Positions 17,660-25,214 of a stretch of DNA of 39,631 nucleotides are shown here, one piece after another. The notes beneath the pieces were generated by a model, which saw only the letters and a program-made list of their open reading frames with translations, had not been told where the DNA came from and searched no databases. This DNA is from Holophagaceae bacterium (GTDB lineage: Bacteria; Acidobacteriota; Holophagae; Holophagales; Holophagaceae). Each line of letters begins with the position of its first letter. The first letter of the stretch is position 1. The position numbers were made by a program, and so were the translations under genes. The DNA is taken from assembly GCA_025353305.1 (NCBI GenBank), contig JANXQX010000327.1, forward strand, positions 1 through 39,631, read 5' to 3'.

Positions 17660-17686
17660 GAGGGGGGAGACCTTGCCTCCCCCCTC
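17660..17686. other. Perfect 10-bp G-rich hairpin between precursor and MNIO genes
   Basis: GAGGGGGGAG (17660-17669) and its exact complement CTCCCCCCTC (17677-17686) enclose a seven-base loop in the 67-bp gap between the precursor stop and the MNIO start. No U-run follows on the minus strand, so it is not a standard terminator; it may stabilise the precursor message or act as a partial attenuator that keeps precursor above enzyme level. Confidence 0.8.
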
Positions 17687-17706
17687 CGACTTAAATCCAT
17701 ATTTAT

Positions 17707-18120
17707 CTAGTTTTTGGAGCCACAGGATCCCTTGCCGCAGGAGGCATCTTTCTTGTCCTTGTCGCCTTTGGTTTCCTTGGTGGTCTTCTTGCCCTTGCCG
17801 GCTTTGCCGTCCTTCATGTCTTTACCGCACTTGCCGTCCTTCATATCCTTCCCGCACTTGTGTTCCTTGCCGCACTTGCCGTCTTTCATGTCCTTGCCAC
17901 ACTTGTGGTCTTTCATATCCTTGGCTTCGGCCTCTTTTTTCTTGTCGGCGCTGCAGCTGGCTTCTTTGCCATCCTTCTTGTCGGCACCGCAGCCGACTTC
18001 GAGAAGAGCCTTGTCAGAGTTGGACTTGGTGGAGGCCGCGGTGGCGCGCGGAGCACCGGAGACGGCCACGATGGCGCCGGCGGCGAACATGGTGGCCAGA
18101 GTGGTGAGCTTGCGATTCAT
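17707..18120 (-). CDS. Lys/Cys/Gly-repeat precursor peptide (HvfA/bufferin type)
   Basis: 137 residues. A Sec signal peptide (LTTLATMFAAGAIVAVSG, cleavage near ATAA) precedes a very hydrophilic, Lys- and Asp-rich chain with eight cysteines. Four lie in a tandem repeat of D(H/G)KCGKDMKDGKCGKE type at about residues 70-100; a further repeat reads GKAGKG, i.e. has lost its cysteine. Two other pairs are near the N-terminus (EVGCGA, ASCSA) and the C-terminus (DASCGKGSCGSKN). This composition and the adjacent MNIO plus DUF2063 genes match HvfA-type precursors, whose modified products are thought to handle copper in the periplasm. AAGGAG is well placed before the ATG. The metal and the modification are inference. 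Confidence 0.85.
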   Translation of the reverse strand: MNRKLTTLATMFAAGAIVAVSGAPRATAASTKSNSDKALLEVGCGADKKDGKEASCSADKKKEAEAKDMKDHKCGKDMKDGKCGKEHKCGKDMKDGKCGKDMKDGKAGKGKKTTKETKGDKDKKDASCGKGSCGSKN

Positions 18121-18126
18121 GGATAG

Positions 18127-18145
18127 CTCCTTGCGGCTTAGCCGC
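18127..18145 (-). promoter_or_regulatory. Ribosome site with adjoining hairpin, precursor gene
   Basis: On the minus strand AAGGAG (18132-18127) lies six bases before the precursor ATG and is directly preceded by a GCGGC-UAA-GCCGC stem-loop (18145-18133). A stem abutting the ribosome site may shield the 5' end of an abundant mRNA. Confidence 0.45.
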
Positions 18146-18235
18146 GGGGGACGTCCCGAAATAGGGGGTCCAGGGTTAAAGAGGGGCCACTGAATGAGTG
18201 GGCGACGTAACTTAGGGTGCGAAGCCTGAACGAAT

Positions 18236-18251
18236 TGTGACGGAGATCACT
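18236..18251. promoter_or_regulatory. CRP/FNR-type binding site
   Basis: TGTGA, six bases, TCACT: one base off the symmetric CRP consensus TGTGA-N6-TCACA. It sits in the divergent region 116 bp before the precursor start (minus) and 257 bp before the first kimA (plus), and could act on either. CRP-family identity rests on the motif alone. Confidence 0.5.
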
Positions 18252-18320
18252 TGAAATTCCAAACCCAGCGATTCCCCTGGGTTGAATGGTGAGTGACTCA
18301 AGGCCCTGATCCCCTCATAA

Positions 18321-18450
18321 TCCTGGTTCCCCTGATCGGGGACCGGGGAAGTTAGGGAGTCCGGCGGAGTGGGGCACTCGGATATTTAGGTGAACTTGAG
18401 GTCTCTGATCCGGATGGCTTCCCCCGGGTTATTAACAGCCTTTGTTTTTT
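18321..18450 (+). promoter_or_regulatory. Structured 5' leader of first kimA
   Basis: This part of the 387-bp gap holds a bulged hairpin of about eleven pairs at 18321-18350 (CCCC/GGGG top, loop TGATC), a second GAGTG-GGG-CACTC hairpin near 18366-18378, and a T-rich tract (TTTGTTTTTT, 18441-18450) preceded by a weak GGCT...AGCC stem. The arrangement could be a conditional terminator before kimA. kimA of Bacillus subtilis is under a c-di-AMP riboswitch, but the conserved core of that riboswitch is not recognisable here. Confidence 0.35.
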
Positions 18451-18507
18451 GAATTCTTGAATTGATGGTTTTCGCAGGGCTTCACCCACCGTTCTGACAG
18501 GCTATCC
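18451..18507 (+). repeat. Leader segment conserved before both kimA copies (copy 1)
   Basis: The 57 bp immediately before the first kimA start match the 56 bp before the second (20563-20618) with only scattered changes; both share ATTCTTGAATTGATGG and GGTTTTC close to the 5' end and CCGTTCTGA near the 3' end. Sequence further upstream is unrelated, so the boundary is sharp. No strong ribosome site is visible in either copy. Confidence 0.75.
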
Positions 18508-20427
18508 ATGTTCAATTTCCGCCGTGTTTTACTTGGCCGCCGTTTGGCGAGCGAGGAAATCCATCAAACCAAGATCAGCAACCCGATCGGCTTGGCGGTC
18601 TTCAGTTCCGATGCCCTGTCTTCGGTGGCCTACGGCACCCAGGCCATCATGGACACCATCGGCTTGGCTGCGCCCGCGGCCGGCTTGGGGGGGGCTCTCG
18701 CACTCGGAGCCATGGCCTGGTCCTGGCCCGCGGCCCTTGGAATCACGATCCTGCTGTTTATCTTGATGTTCAGCTACAACCAGACCATCCACGCCTACCC
18801 AAGCGGAGGCGGAGCCTATCTGGTGGCCAAGGACAACCTGGGAGAGGTGTCCGCCCAGACGGCTGGGGCGTCGCTGTTGATCGACTACATCCTGACGGTC
18901 GCCGTTTCCGTGAGCGCGGGCATTTCCGCCATCACCTCTGCCTTCCCCCCGCTTCAGCCCCACCGGGTGGGTCTGGCCCTGCTGGTCATCGCCTTCATCG
19001 CGATGATGAATCTGCGGGGAGTCAAAGAGAGCGGCGCCTTTTTCGCCGTCCCTACCTATGGATTTGTGCTTTGTATCTTGACTCTCATCGGTATCGGGCT
19101 CTTCAAGGCTTGGTTCCATAGCGACCAGGAATTGATCGAAGTGGTGCAACAACAGGTCCCCACCCTTAGCACAACAGGAAAACTGGCGGGCATCTGGCTG
19201 TTTGCCAGGGCCTACGCAGCCGGGTGTACCGCCCTGACGGGGGTAGAGGCCATCTCCAATGGTGTGACCGCATTCAAGGATCCGGTTTCCAAGAATGCAG
19301 CCATGACCATGCGGACGATGGTGGTGCTCCTCGCCATCATGTTTCTGGGCATCACCTACCTGTCCAACCACTTTCATCTGGCACACTACCTCGCCACGGA
19401 TGAGACCCTGCTCTCCATGCTTGCCAAGAAGGTGGCCGGTGGTGGTGAGCACGGCGCAGGGAAGGTGTTCTACCTCGCGACCCAGGGATTCACCATGGCG
19501 ATCCTGGCCGTTGCCGCGAACACTTCGTACGCGGACTTTCCGCGGCTCGCGGCGCTCCATGCAAAGGATGGATTCCTGCCGAGGCAGTTCACCAGCCAGG
19601 GGGACCGCCTGGTGTTCTCCAACGGAATCATCATCCTGAGCGTAGCCGCCGCCGCCTTGGTGGTCATGTTCCATGCGCGGGAAGAACACCTGCTGGACCT
19701 CTACGCCCTTGGCGTGTTCATTGGCTTCACCATCAGCCAGACAGGAATGGTGGTCCACTGGCAGAAAGAGAAGGGGGCTCATTGGCAATTCAAAGCCATC
19801 GTGAATGGGCTGGGGGCGATCACGACATTCGCAGTGATGGTGGTCATCATAGCGACCAAGTTCACCCATGGCGTCTGGGTGGTGGTGCTCCTGGTGCCCT
19901 CCCTGGTGTTCCTTTTTTTCAACATCCACCGGCACTACATCCGCGTGCGCAGCAAACTGGCCGCCAGCCGGACCGACACGATTTACCCGCACAAAAACCG
20001 CGTGCTGGTCCTGGTGTCCGGCATCCATTACGGCGTGATCCATGCCCTTGGCTATGCCCGCTCCATCGCGGACTATGGCGAAATTGAAGCCATCGCCGTG
20101 GATTTTCCGGACGATAAGGGACGCGACAGCCAGACGCTTGAAAAACTCAAATCCGATTGGCCAAAGTACTGCGAGGGCGTTCCCCTGAGGTCAATCCGCA
20201 GCCCCTATCGCAAGATCGTGGAACCCATCCTGGAGGAGATTGACCGCATGCGCCGAGCGGAGCCGGAGTACATCCTCACGGTGATCATTCCGGAATTCGT
20301 GACCCGCCACTGGTGGGAAAGACTGCTGCACAACCAGACCGCCTTGCGGATAAAGACATCACTGCTCACTAGATCCAAGGTCATCGTGATCTCTGTGCCC
20401 TACCATCTTGATCCGGTCCTGGATTAA
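18508..20427 (+). CDS. kimA: KimA-type potassium importer (copy 1)
   Basis: 639 residues. KimA is an APC-fold, proton-coupled high-affinity K+ importer (B. subtilis KimA, formerly YdaO). Family landmarks: FSSDALSSVAYG with D35 and Y42 (matching D36 and Y43 of B. subtilis KimA, at the K+ site), YPSGGGAYLVAKDNLGE, LLIDYILTVAVSVSAG, MNLRG, CTALTGVEAISN, and a C-terminal cytosolic domain (from about residue 495) with HKNRVLVLVSG, SPYRKIVEPIL, LTVIIPEFV, LLHNQTALRIK and VPYHLDP. In the known protein that domain binds c-di-AMP, which shuts transport off. About twelve membrane segments. A close paralogue follows 191 bp downstream. Confidence 0.93.
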   Translation: MFNFRRVLLGRRLASEEIHQTKISNPIGLAVFSSDALSSVAYGTQAIMDTIGLAAPAAGLGGALALGAMAWSWPAALGITILLFILMFSYNQTIHAYPSGGGAYLVAKDNLGEVSAQTAGASLLIDYILTVAVSVSAGISAITSAFPPLQPHRVGLALLVIAFIAMMNLRGVKESGAFFAVPTYGFVLCILTLIGIGLFKAWFHSDQELIEVVQQQVPTLSTTGKLAGIWLFARAYAAGCTALTGVEAISNGVTAFKDPVSKNAAMTMRTMVVLLAIMFLGITYLSNHFHLAHYLATDETLLSMLAKKVAGGGEHGAGKVFYLATQGFTMAILAVAANTSYADFPRLAALHAKDGFLPRQFTSQGDRLVFSNGIIILSVAAAALVVMFHAREEHLLDLYALGVFIGFTISQTGMVVHWQKEKGAHWQFKAIVNGLGAITTFAVMVVIIATKFTHGVWVVVLLVPSLVFLFFNIHRHYIRVRSKLAASRTDTIYPHKNRVLVLVSGIHYGVIHALGYARSIADYGEIEAIAVDFPDDKGRDSQTLEKLKSDWPKYCEGVPLRSIRSPYRKIVEPILEEIDRMRRAEPEYILTVIIPEFVTRHWWERLLHNQTALRIKTSLLTRSKVIVISVPYHLDPVLD

Positions 20428-20476
20428 TGCGGATGCGCCTTCAAGAATGAAAAATCACACCTCAGTGGAGCTCTGG

Positions 20477-20507
20477 GCGGGAGGACAATAGAAACCGGGC
20501 CTCCTGC
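20477..20507 (+). terminator. Hairpin between the two kimA genes
   Basis: GCGGGAGG (20477-20484) pairs with CCTCCTGC (20500-20507) over a 15-base loop, eight pairs with one G-U, 50 bp after the first kimA stop. Only a weak pyrimidine stretch follows, so termination is probably partial at best. Confidence 0.4.
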
Positions 20508-20562
20508 TTCAGCTTTGGATGTCATTCTCATTGATATTCCTAGAGACGAGCCCATGGTTAGT

Positions 20563-20618
20563 GGATTCTTGAATTGATGGTTTTCTCAGTGCTTCATCCC
20601 CCGTTCTGATGGGTCCCC
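20563..20618 (+). repeat. Leader segment conserved before both kimA copies (copy 2)
   Basis: Counterpart of 18451-18507; see that entry for the shared blocks. Conservation of an untranslated segment next to genes that have diverged inside argues for a kept function (promoter element, RNA structure or small-RNA target) or for a gene duplication that included the leader. Confidence 0.75.
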
Positions 20619-22565
20619 ATGTTCAACTTCCGTCGTATTCTCCTTGGCCGAAGACTTGCCAGCGAGGAGTCGCACCACACGAGGATCAACAATCCCATCG
20701 CTCTGGCGGTTTTCAGCTCGGATGCCTTGTCGTCCGTGGCCTATGCCACCCAGGAGATCATGGCTTCGCTGTCCATGGCCCTGCAACATAGTGCGGGCGC
20801 GGCCGTAGCGGTCGGTGTTGCCGGGCATGCCATCTTCGGGCTGTCGATTCCAGTCTCCCTGGGGATTGTCGGGCTTCTGATCATTCTTGCGTCAAGCTAC
20901 CGCCAGACCATCAAAGCCTATCCAGGGGGTGGCGGCGCCTACATCGTAGCCAAAGAAAATCTCGGGGAGATGCCCGCGCTCATTGCGGGTTCCTCCTTGC
21001 TGGTCGACTACATCCTTACAGTGGCGGTGTCCGTGTCCTCAGGCATCGCCGCCATCACGGCCGCCATGCCTCATCTCTCGGGTCATAACGTTGCCCTGAC
21101 CCTCCTGGCGATCACCTTCATCGCCATCATGAACCTGAGGGGGATCAAGGAAAGCGGAGCGCTCTTCGCCATTCCGACCTATGGATTCATCTTCTGCATG
21201 CTGATGCTGCTAGGTATCGGATTATTCCGCTGGATCACAGGGGCGCAGATCACGCCCCATGAGATCCAGACCGCGGCCCACCAGGGATCAGGGGTCGCAG
21301 GCCTGGCTTTGATGTGGGTCTTCATGCGCGCTTTTTCGGCCGGCTGTACCGCCTTGACGGGCGTGGAGGCCATCTCCAACGGCGTGCCGGCCTTCCGGGA
21401 ACCCGCGGCGGAAAACGCATCCAAGACCATGCTCTGGATGGTGGGCCTGCTGCTCACGATGTTCCTTGGGATCACGCTCCTTTCGAACCATTACGGTGTC
21501 ATCTACCAGCACAACCTGGATCCAACGGTGGTTCAGGAAACCCTGCTTTCCAAATTGGCCATCCAGATCCTGGGCAACGGCGGGCAAGTGACCGGGATGG
21601 CCAAGGCCTTCTACTACGCAGTTCAGGGGTTCACCTTCGCGATCCTGGTGGTGGCCGCCAACACGTCTTACGCTGATTTCCCGCGCCTGGCCGCCCTGAT
21701 GGCCAAGGATGGCTTCGTGCCCCGCCAATTCTCAAGCCAGGGCGACCGTCTTGTCTTCTCCAACGGCATCATGATTCTCACGATGGTGGCGGGAATTCTG
21801 GTCTGGGGCTTCCACGCCAATACGGACGTCCTTTTGCCATTGTATGCCGCTGGCGTGTTCATCGGATTCACCCTCAGCCAGGCAGGCATGGTGCGCCATT
21901 GGATGAAGGTCAGAGGGCCTCGATGGCGGGGGAAGGCTCTGGTCAATGGCCTGGGAACTGTGGCAACGGGCATAGTCCTGGCGGACATCCTGATCACCAA
22001 GTACCGGGGCGCGGGCATCGTCGTGCTTCTGGTCGCGCTGATGGTGGTGCTCTTCTACAACATCCACCGCCACTACATCCGTGTGCGCAGCAAACTGGCT
22101 TCCAGCCGGACGGACATGATCTATCCGCACAAGAACCGGGTCCTGGTTCTGGTGTCAGGCATCCATCACGGCGTCGTCCACGCGCTTTCCTATGCCCGCT
22201 CCATCGCGGATTACGGCGAAATCGAGGCCATCACGGTGGATTTCCCTGATGCCCAAGGGCGCGACAGCCAAGGGCTCGAAAAGCTGAAATCCGATTGGCC
22301 GAACTACTGTGAAGGGGTTCCCCTAAGATCCCTCCGCAGCCCCTATCGGAAAATCGTGGAACCCATCCTGGATGAAATAGACCGCATGCGCCGCGCTGAA
22401 CCGGAGTACATCCTCACGGTGATCATTCCAGAATTCGTGACCGGTCATTGGTGGGAAAACCTGCTGCACAACCAAACAGCCCTGCGAATCAAGACCTCCC
22501 TGCTGAGCCGGTCCAAAGTCGTCGTGATATCGGTGCCCTACCACCTGGATCCGATTTTGGATTGA
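20619..22565 (+). CDS. kimA: KimA-type potassium importer (copy 2)
   Basis: 648 residues, closely similar to the preceding copy throughout. It keeps FSSDALSSVAYA with the Asp and Tyr of the K+ site, YPGGGGAYIVAKENLGE, LLVDYILTVAVSVSSG, CTALTGVEAISNG, and the C-terminal regulatory domain, which is nearly identical to that of copy 1. It differs mainly between the first and second helices, where copy 2 has an insertion (HSAGAAVAVGVAGHAIF), and in the loop near residues 290-315 (YHQHNLDPTVVQET region). Both copies look functional. Two importers with the same regulatory domain but diverged transport cores may differ in affinity or expression. Convergent with the RDD gene, 29 bp away. Confidence 0.93.
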   Translation: MFNFRRILLGRRLASEESHHTRINNPIALAVFSSDALSSVAYATQEIMASLSMALQHSAGAAVAVGVAGHAIFGLSIPVSLGIVGLLIILASSYRQTIKAYPGGGGAYIVAKENLGEMPALIAGSSLLVDYILTVAVSVSSGIAAITAAMPHLSGHNVALTLLAITFIAIMNLRGIKESGALFAIPTYGFIFCMLMLLGIGLFRWITGAQITPHEIQTAAHQGSGVAGLALMWVFMRAFSAGCTALTGVEAISNGVPAFREPAAENASKTMLWMVGLLLTMFLGITLLSNHYGVIYQHNLDPTVVQETLLSKLAIQILGNGGQVTGMAKAFYYAVQGFTFAILVVAANTSYADFPRLAALMAKDGFVPRQFSSQGDRLVFSNGIMILTMVAGILVWGFHANTDVLLPLYAAGVFIGFTLSQAGMVRHWMKVRGPRWRGKALVNGLGTVATGIVLADILITKYRGAGIVVLLVALMVVLFYNIHRHYIRVRSKLASSRTDMIYPHKNRVLVLVSGIHHGVVHALSYARSIADYGEIEAITVDFPDAQGRDSQGLEKLKSDWPNYCEGVPLRSLRSPYRKIVEPILDEIDRMRRAEPEYILTVIIPEFVTGHWWENLLHNQTALRIKTSLLSRSKVVVISVPYHLDPILD

Positions 22566-22594
22566 GCCCAAAACTGGCCACTGCGCAACAGTCC

Positions 22595-23356
22595 CTAATT
22601 CATGCGCGAGAGCGGTTTCAAAAAAATCTCCTGCCCCGTGAGCAGTTCCGCCAAGGTGCGATGATTGGGTGTGAGCACCATGCAAAGAAACGACAGTGGA
22701 AAGGCTAATACCGAGAACAGGTGGAACAGGGAAAAGGCCAGCCTGCGTTCCGGTTGCTCAGAGGCCAGCAACAACCCCATGGGCACCATGAAGAGCGATT
22801 GCCCCGTAAGCACCATGGGGACCAGCACCACCACCCACGAAAAGGCCAGATGCAGGCTCACGAGATAGGGCCAAAGCTCCCCGTAGCACCGGGATATGGG
22901 TGCGCCCAATTGCCAACTGACCACCAGCCCCAGAAACGTGTTGGCCATGCCTAAAGTCAAGGCTTCACTGGTCTCCAGTTTCACCAAGGACCAGAAACTG
23001 GAATCCGTTACTTCGGCTTCGGATTCCAAAGCTTCTGCAGTGGGAAGCCGAAGTGCAAGGCCCGGCCTCCCGGGTGCAGGATCCGCCTCTTCCATTGGGA
23101 CAGGGGCTACACGGCCAAGGGCTGGAGACACAATACCCTGATGAGAAGCGGCGAGGGTGGGTGCCGATGCTGGCGCGTTTGAGGGGGAAACGGAAGCGTT
23201 TTGGAAGGCCGAAGCCTGGAACAGCAGGGGGCGAGGAAGCGAGTGCCCCCCAAGATTCAAGCCGCAAACCGGACACTCCACACCAAGTGGGGAGAGCCGA
23301 TGTCCACAACTTGGGCAGGTCTTGTGGGAACGGGCCGATCTAGGATCAGGATTCAT
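22595..23356 (-). CDS. Zinc-ribbon RDD-family membrane protein
   Basis: 253 residues from the ATG at 23356, one base after the TPR gene stop, so coupled. An N-terminal zinc ribbon CPSCG-X10-CPVCG (about residues 14-32) leads to a low-complexity Ala/Pro/Ser linker and then an RDD-like membrane domain with four hydrophobic segments (from about residue 125), including LTGQSLFMVPMGL and the end motif MVLTPNHRTLAELLTGQEI. RDD proteins are small integral membrane proteins, some acting in ion transport; here the function is unknown. Last gene of the 27500-22595 minus-strand run. Confidence 0.75.
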   Translation of the reverse strand: MNPDPRSARSHKTCPSCGHRLSPLGVECPVCGLNLGGHSLPRPLLFQASAFQNASVSPSNAPASAPTLAASHQGIVSPALGRVAPVPMEEADPAPGRPGLALRLPTAEALESEAEVTDSSFWSLVKLETSEALTLGMANTFLGLVVSWQLGAPISRCYGELWPYLVSLHLAFSWVVVLVPMVLTGQSLFMVPMGLLLASEQPERRLAFSLFHLFSVLAFPLSFLCMVLTPNHRTLAELLTGQEIFLKPLSRMN

Positions 23357-23357
23357 G

Positions 23358-25211
23358 TCAGCCCAGGAATGCGATCCAGCCTGGACGTTCCGCCTTGGGC
23401 TGATTGGGAATTGTCCCCAAAAGCTTGATCCGGCCCTGCCAGGCACGATCTGTCGGATTCAAAGCCCTGCCTTTCCACAATGCATCCTTGGCCTCGGCCC
23501 ACTGTTCCTTGGAGGCCCGGAACTGCGCGAGAATCAGGTAGAGCCGCGAGGCCCGCTGCATCAGATCGCTATCCTCGGGCTTAAGCCTTAGGAGTGCATC
23601 GATATCTGCTTCGGCGGCTTCCAGATCTCCCTGTAACAGGTGCTTCTGGTAGTCCGCCAGTGTCGCTGGTTTCGGAGTGCCCTCAGTCAGGGCCACACGC
23701 GCCCGGTCCAAAAGTTGCGCTGCGGCGACTTCACTGGGATTAAGGCGCAGGTATTCCTTGGCCCGGTGGTAGGCTCGCACGGGATCGTCGCCAAGGGCGA
23801 GTTCCGCTTCGGTTCGGATGCTTGCGGCTTTTTCAGAGAGGTCGGGAGGCTCGTTCCCCCTGGAGACCTGTGCCGAGGCCGAATTTGAGAAATAGGCGCG
23901 ATCAGAGGCGAGTTTTGCGTCTTTCTGGCGTTGACGGAAAACATATCCGCCGCCAACAAGAAGGATAAGCAGACCTGCCACACCCCCCCAAACGCCCTTG
24001 GACATCATCCATGGATGGTCCCGAGTCATGTCCACAACGGCGCCAGGCAATGCCAGACCACTTCGGGCGGGTTGACCTGGTGCGGTCACCGCGGCAGGAG
24101 GCGTGACGACCCCGCCATCCCGTGGCAAGCCGGGTTCGACTTCGGCTTCGGCTTCCGAGGGCCGTTCGGCCAGATGGCCTTTCACCTGTTCGAGACCCCG
24201 CAAAGCTCGTTCATGCTGAGGTTCCTGGGCCAGCACAAGTTCAAAGGCGAATTCGGCCTGCTCCAGCCTGTTCAGGCGCATGAGCCTTTCACCTTGGCGG
24301 CATTTCTGCTCCAGCGCCTCGGCTTCCAGTGGTTTCCCGGGGGATCTGAGCGAGAAGCTCCCGGTACTCCGGCCCACATCCATTTGAGAGATGGCGGTAG
24401 AGTCCTTTTGGGCCATGGAAAGATAGGCTTTGGCGTCCTCGTTGTCGGGATCGAGAGCCAGCATTTCACGCCAGTGAGCCATGGCGCCTTCTGTATTCCC
24501 TTTGTCATAGAGCTGAAGGCCCTCTTGAAGCAGGGAGAAAAGGCGACCCTCGAGAATGCCTTCGCCGGTGTCCTCGGAGGCAAGCTCCTGCACGGGTGAG
24601 GCCGACGCCACTGGCTCAGCCAAGGCAATGTCTGGCTTGGCGGCCTGGCGCGCCAGTTCCTGGCGCGCACTCGCCACATATTCAAGCGCCAGACGGTGGT
24701 TGGGCTCGATCTTCAGGACTTCTTCCCATCTCGCCAGGGCATCTTCCACCTGGTCCATGTCAAAAAGGGTGCAGCCTTGGCGGATCAGAAGATCAATATC
24801 AATTTCTTCGGCAGATGCTATCGGTCGTGGGGCCTCGACTTCCATCGGCAAAGAAAGCGGAGATGCTGGCGCGGGAGCGGCTGGGACGGGCGGGACAGGT
24901 GCTGGAGCCGGAGGGGGTGGCGGTGTCGGTGGCTGAGGTGCTTGCCTACCTGGGGCTGCCCTGGGAGAAGGCATTGCGTCCAGGTCCACTGGACCCTGGT
25001 TCTGGGCATCCAGCACGACTGGATCCCCCGCTTTCTGCCGTTCATCCAGCCAATGCTTGACATGGACCAGGCAGGCCCGGGCCCCCGCATGGGTTGGATT
25101 CTTGCGAAGGATGGCTTGCCAAATCTGTCCGGCAGCAATGACCTCTCCAGCCTGGAAGAGGTCCTGGGCGCGCTGTAGATGGGTAGCAAACGGATCCTGT
25201 GTCTCGGACAT
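23358..25211 (-). CDS. TPR protein with Pro-rich linker and one membrane segment
   Basis: 617 residues. A first TPR-like unit (residues 8-55: AQDLFQAGEVIAAGQIWQAIL) is followed by a Pro/Ala-rich linker (about 80-125), further TPRs (CTLFDMDQVEDALARWEEVL, GLQLYDKGNTEGAMAHW, RLNRLEQAEFAFELVL), a single hydrophobic segment (GGVAGLLILLVGGGYVF, about 405-425) and a C-terminal TPR region that would lie across the membrane. No enzyme motif. It sits between a zinc-ribbon FHA protein (3-bp gap) and the zinc-ribbon RDD protein (1-bp gap), so it is probably the scaffold of a membrane complex with them. Function not known. Confidence 0.8.
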   Translation of the reverse strand: MSETQDPFATHLQRAQDLFQAGEVIAAGQIWQAILRKNPTHAGARACLVHVKHWLDERQKAGDPVVLDAQNQGPVDLDAMPSPRAAPGRQAPQPPTPPPPPAPAPVPPVPAAPAPASPLSLPMEVEAPRPIASAEEIDIDLLIRQGCTLFDMDQVEDALARWEEVLKIEPNHRLALEYVASARQELARQAAKPDIALAEPVASASPVQELASEDTGEGILEGRLFSLLQEGLQLYDKGNTEGAMAHWREMLALDPDNEDAKAYLSMAQKDSTAISQMDVGRSTGSFSLRSPGKPLEAEALEQKCRQGERLMRLNRLEQAEFAFELVLAQEPQHERALRGLEQVKGHLAERPSEAEAEVEPGLPRDGGVVTPPAAVTAPGQPARSGLALPGAVVDMTRDHPWMMSKGVWGGVAGLLILLVGGGYVFRQRQKDAKLASDRAYFSNSASAQVSRGNEPPDLSEKAASIRTEAELALGDDPVRAYHRAKEYLRLNPSEVAAAQLLDRARVALTEGTPKPATLADYQKHLLQGDLEAAEADIDALLRLKPEDSDLMQRASRLYLILAQFRASKEQWAEAKDALWKGRALNPTDRAWQGRIKLLGTIPNQPKAERPGWIAFLG

Positions 25212-25214
25212 GGC

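Noticed and set aside
18301..18507. A classical c-di-AMP (ydaO) riboswitch before kimA
   Set aside because: GGGGACC and GGTGAA fragments occur, but the conserved CCGUCAGCUAACCUCG 3' core is absent and the order of blocks does not fit; only a covariance search could reopen this.
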